Made by a program: the position numbers and the translations under genes | Notes under the pieces: generated by a model | What the model was told of the DNA's origin: nothing | Seen by the model: only the letters and a program-made list of their open reading frames with translations | Database searches by the model: none | Part shown: piece by piece, positions 62,418 to 64,000 of the stretch | Position numbering within the stretch: position 1 is the stretch's first letter | Layout: every line of letters starts with the position of its first letter | Source: Streptomyces camelliae | Lineage (GTDB): Bacteria; Actinomycetota; Actinomycetes; Streptomycetales; Streptomycetaceae | Length of the DNA: 64,000 bases | NCBI RefSeq assembly: GCF_027625935.1 | Contig: NZ_CP115300.1 | Coordinates: 6,076,001-6,140,000, forward strand | Reading direction: 5' to 3'

Positions 62418-63545
62418 GTGGCAAGGGCAAGGCAGGCCGTGGGCGAGGCCCGCAGGATCGTCGTCAAGGTGGGCTCCTCCTCGCTGACCACTGCCGCCGG
62501 CGGCCTGGACGCCGACCGCGTCGACGCGCTGGTCGACGTGCTCGCCAAGATCCGCAGCGGCGGAGAGCGGGAGATCGTCCTCGTGTCGTCCGGTGCCATC
62601 GCCGCCGGGCTCGCGCCGCTCGGTCTGCGCCGCCGGCCCAAGGACCTCGCCCGCCAGCAGGCCGCCGCCAGCGTCGGCCAGGGCCTGCTCGTCGCCCGCT
62701 ACACCGCCTCCTTCGCCCGCTACGGCGTCCGCGTCGGCCAGGTCCTGCTCACCAGCGACGACATGAGCCGCCGCGCCCATCACCGCAACGCCTCCCGCAC
62801 CCTCGACAAGCTGCTCGCGATGGGCGCCTTCCCGATCGTCAACGAGAACGACACCGTCGCCACCGACGAGATCCGCTTCGGCGACAACGACCGCCTCGCC
62901 GCCCTCGTCGCCCACCTCGTCCACGCCGACCTGCTGGTTCTCTTGTCCGACATCGACGGCGTCTACGACGGCGACCCCAGCAAGCCCGGCACCTCACGGA
63001 TAGCGGAAGTGAAGGGTCCGGAAGACCTCACGGGCATCGAGATCGGCAGCGCGGGCAAGGCCGGCGTCGGCACCGGCGGCATGGTCACCAAGGTCGAGGC
63101 CGCCCGGATCGCGGCCGCCGCCGGCATCCCCGTCGTCCTCACCTCCGCCGTGCACGCGGCGGAGGCGCTGAGCGGCGGCGACACCGGCACCTACTTCCAC
63201 CCCACCGGCAAGCGCTCCGGCGGCCGGCTGCTGTGGCTCCAGCACGCCTCCGCCCCGCAGGGCGCGCTGATCCTGGACGACGGGGCCGTCGAGGCCGTGG
63301 TCAAGGGCCGCAAGTCGCTGCTGCCCGCCGGGATCGCCGGCGTGGAGGGCGAGTTCAGCGCGGGCGACCCCGTCGAGCTGCGGGACGCGGCCGGCCGCGC
63401 GGTGGCCCGGGGCCTCGTCAGCTTCGACGCCAAGGAGATCCCCCGGCTGATCGGGCGTTCGACCCGGGAGCTGGCCCGCGAGCTCGGCGCGGCGTACGAA
63501 CGCGAGGTCGTACACAGGGACGACCTGGTGCTCCTGCACTCGTAA
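62418..63545 (+). CDS. proB: Glutamate 5-kinase
   Basis: 375 residues: an amino-acid-kinase domain (VVKVGSSSLT near residue 15; VLVSSGAIAAG; PIVNENDTVATDEIRFGDND; GTGGMVTKVEAA) and a C-terminal PUA domain (about 285-370). It phosphorylates glutamate in the first step of proline synthesis and is feedback-inhibited by proline in the family. GTG 62418 follows GAGGG by five bases. Confidence 0.96.
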   Translation: MARARQAVGEARRIVVKVGSSSLTTAAGGLDADRVDALVDVLAKIRSGGEREIVLVSSGAIAAGLAPLGLRRRPKDLARQQAAASVGQGLLVARYTASFARYGVRVGQVLLTSDDMSRRAHHRNASRTLDKLLAMGAFPIVNENDTVATDEIRFGDNDRLAALVAHLVHADLLVLLSDIDGVYDGDPSKPGTSRIAEVKGPEDLTGIEIGSAGKAGVGTGGMVTKVEAARIAAAAGIPVVLTSAVHAAEALSGGDTGTYFHPTGKRSGGRLLWLQHASAPQGALILDDGAVEAVVKGRKSLLPAGIAGVEGEFSAGDPVELRDAAGRAVARGLVSFDAKEIPRLIGRSTRELARELGAAYEREVVHRDDLVLLHS

Positions 63546-63665
63546 AACGGGGCATAACGACAGCCCCCGGTGGGGGACGTTCCGTAAAACCGCCCCGCAG
63601 AGCGATACGGCCTGCTCAACTTTGTCTCGTGGCATGTTTCCGAGCGCTGGGTTGAGGAGGCCGTC

Positions 63666-64000
63666 GTGAGACGAGCGCGCCCTGGGGTGGCATCCCGCGG
63701 TGGCCTGACGAGCGTCGCGGCCGGGGGCACCTACGAGGAGCCGAAAGACCTGCCCCGGCTGTGGCACGTCACCCTGAGCGTCTCCGGGGCGCAGGTCCCC
63801 CTGCCCGACCTGCGCCGGGCCCTGGAACAGCTGGCCCACGACCACCCCTTCCTCCTGACCAGCAGATACGCGACCGACCACGCCGAGATCCGGTACTGGG
63901 AGGAGGCCCGCGACCTGCACGACGCCGCGGCCGTCGCCCTGCGCCTGTGGGGCGAGCACCGGCAGAGCGCCGGCCTGCCGCCCTGGGAGATCGTGGGCCT
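63666..64000 (+). CDS. Conserved hypothetical protein (partial, cut by window end)
   Basis: At least 111 residues from GTG 63666, which follows GAGGAGG by five bases. The sequence reads TSVAAGGTYEEPKDLPRLWH, VTLSVSGAQVPLPDLRRALE, DHPFLLTSRYATDHAEIRYW and EEARDLHDAAAVALRLWGEH. I recall this protein next to proB in Streptomyces; no function is known. No signal peptide or membrane helix in the visible part. Confidence 0.8.
   Translation, partial: MRRARPGVASRGGLTSVAAGGTYEEPKDLPRLWHVTLSVSGAQVPLPDLRRALEQLAHDHPFLLTSRYATDHAEIRYWEEARDLHDAAAVALRLWGEHRQSAGLPPWEIVG

Overview
The window looks like chromosomal DNA from a Streptomyces or very close relative. It is very GC-rich, uses many GTG (and some TTG) starts, and carries the order tig-clpP1-clpP2-clpX-valS-folC-ndk-mreBCD-pbp2-rodA ... 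rne-rplU-rpmA-obgE-proB that I know from Streptomyces core chromosomes. Species cannot be assigned from the window.

Layout. 1-3.2 kb (minus strand): an overlapping operon for uptake and oxidation of an organosulfur- or nitrogen-type substrate (lipoprotein, permease, ATPase, FMN monooxygenase cut by the window edge), preceded by a ROK-type repressor gene. 4.8-13.7 kb: bioY, a BBE-type flavin oxidase, a GABA-permease-like transporter, rpiB, an Fpg/Nei glycosylase, an Eis-type and a GNAT acetyltransferase, a membrane SpoIIE phosphatase and a small HD hydrolase. 13.9-15.8 kb: two small membrane proteins, an orphan 3' tRNA fragment (possible relic attachment site), tRNA-Gly(TCC) and tRNA-Pro(TGG). 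15.9-20.6 kb: trigger factor and the ClpP1P2/ClpX protease, with strong hairpins between transcription units. 20.6-26.8 kb: a proline-rich membrane protein, valS, folC, a DUF4233-like protein and ndk. 27-33.5 kb: the lateral-wall/spore-wall cluster mreBCD-pbp2-rodA. 33.6-37.2 kb: a CYTH-CHAD protein and a TIGR03960-type radical SAM protein.

37.2-52.1 kb is an accessory island. It splits the radical SAM gene from its usual DUF2344 partner, which lies at 53.75 kb. It holds two tandem secreted serine hydrolases, a secreted beta-propeller, a DyP-peroxidase operon with two uncharacterised partners plus a divergent unknown gene, a broken RHS gene followed by an intact small ORF (possible orphan immunity gene), a permease-SpoIIE-HATPase fusion of 878 residues, and a truncated secreted-protein gene. 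A ~43-bp duplication flanks the fusion gene. After the island the core resumes: cyclophilin, a repetitive Arg/Val/Trp membrane-like protein, DUF2344, a 1466-residue RNase E/G, rplU-rpmA, obgE and proB, and the start of a conserved gene cut by the window end.

The most unusual item is the permease-phosphatase-kinase fusion at 49031-51667, which also lacks a normally conserved metal-binding Asp of the PP2C domain. Next are the DyP cassette and the RHS remnant, which was broken in part by a 19-bp tandem duplication. All functional statements are by reading motifs and by memory of families; no database search was run.
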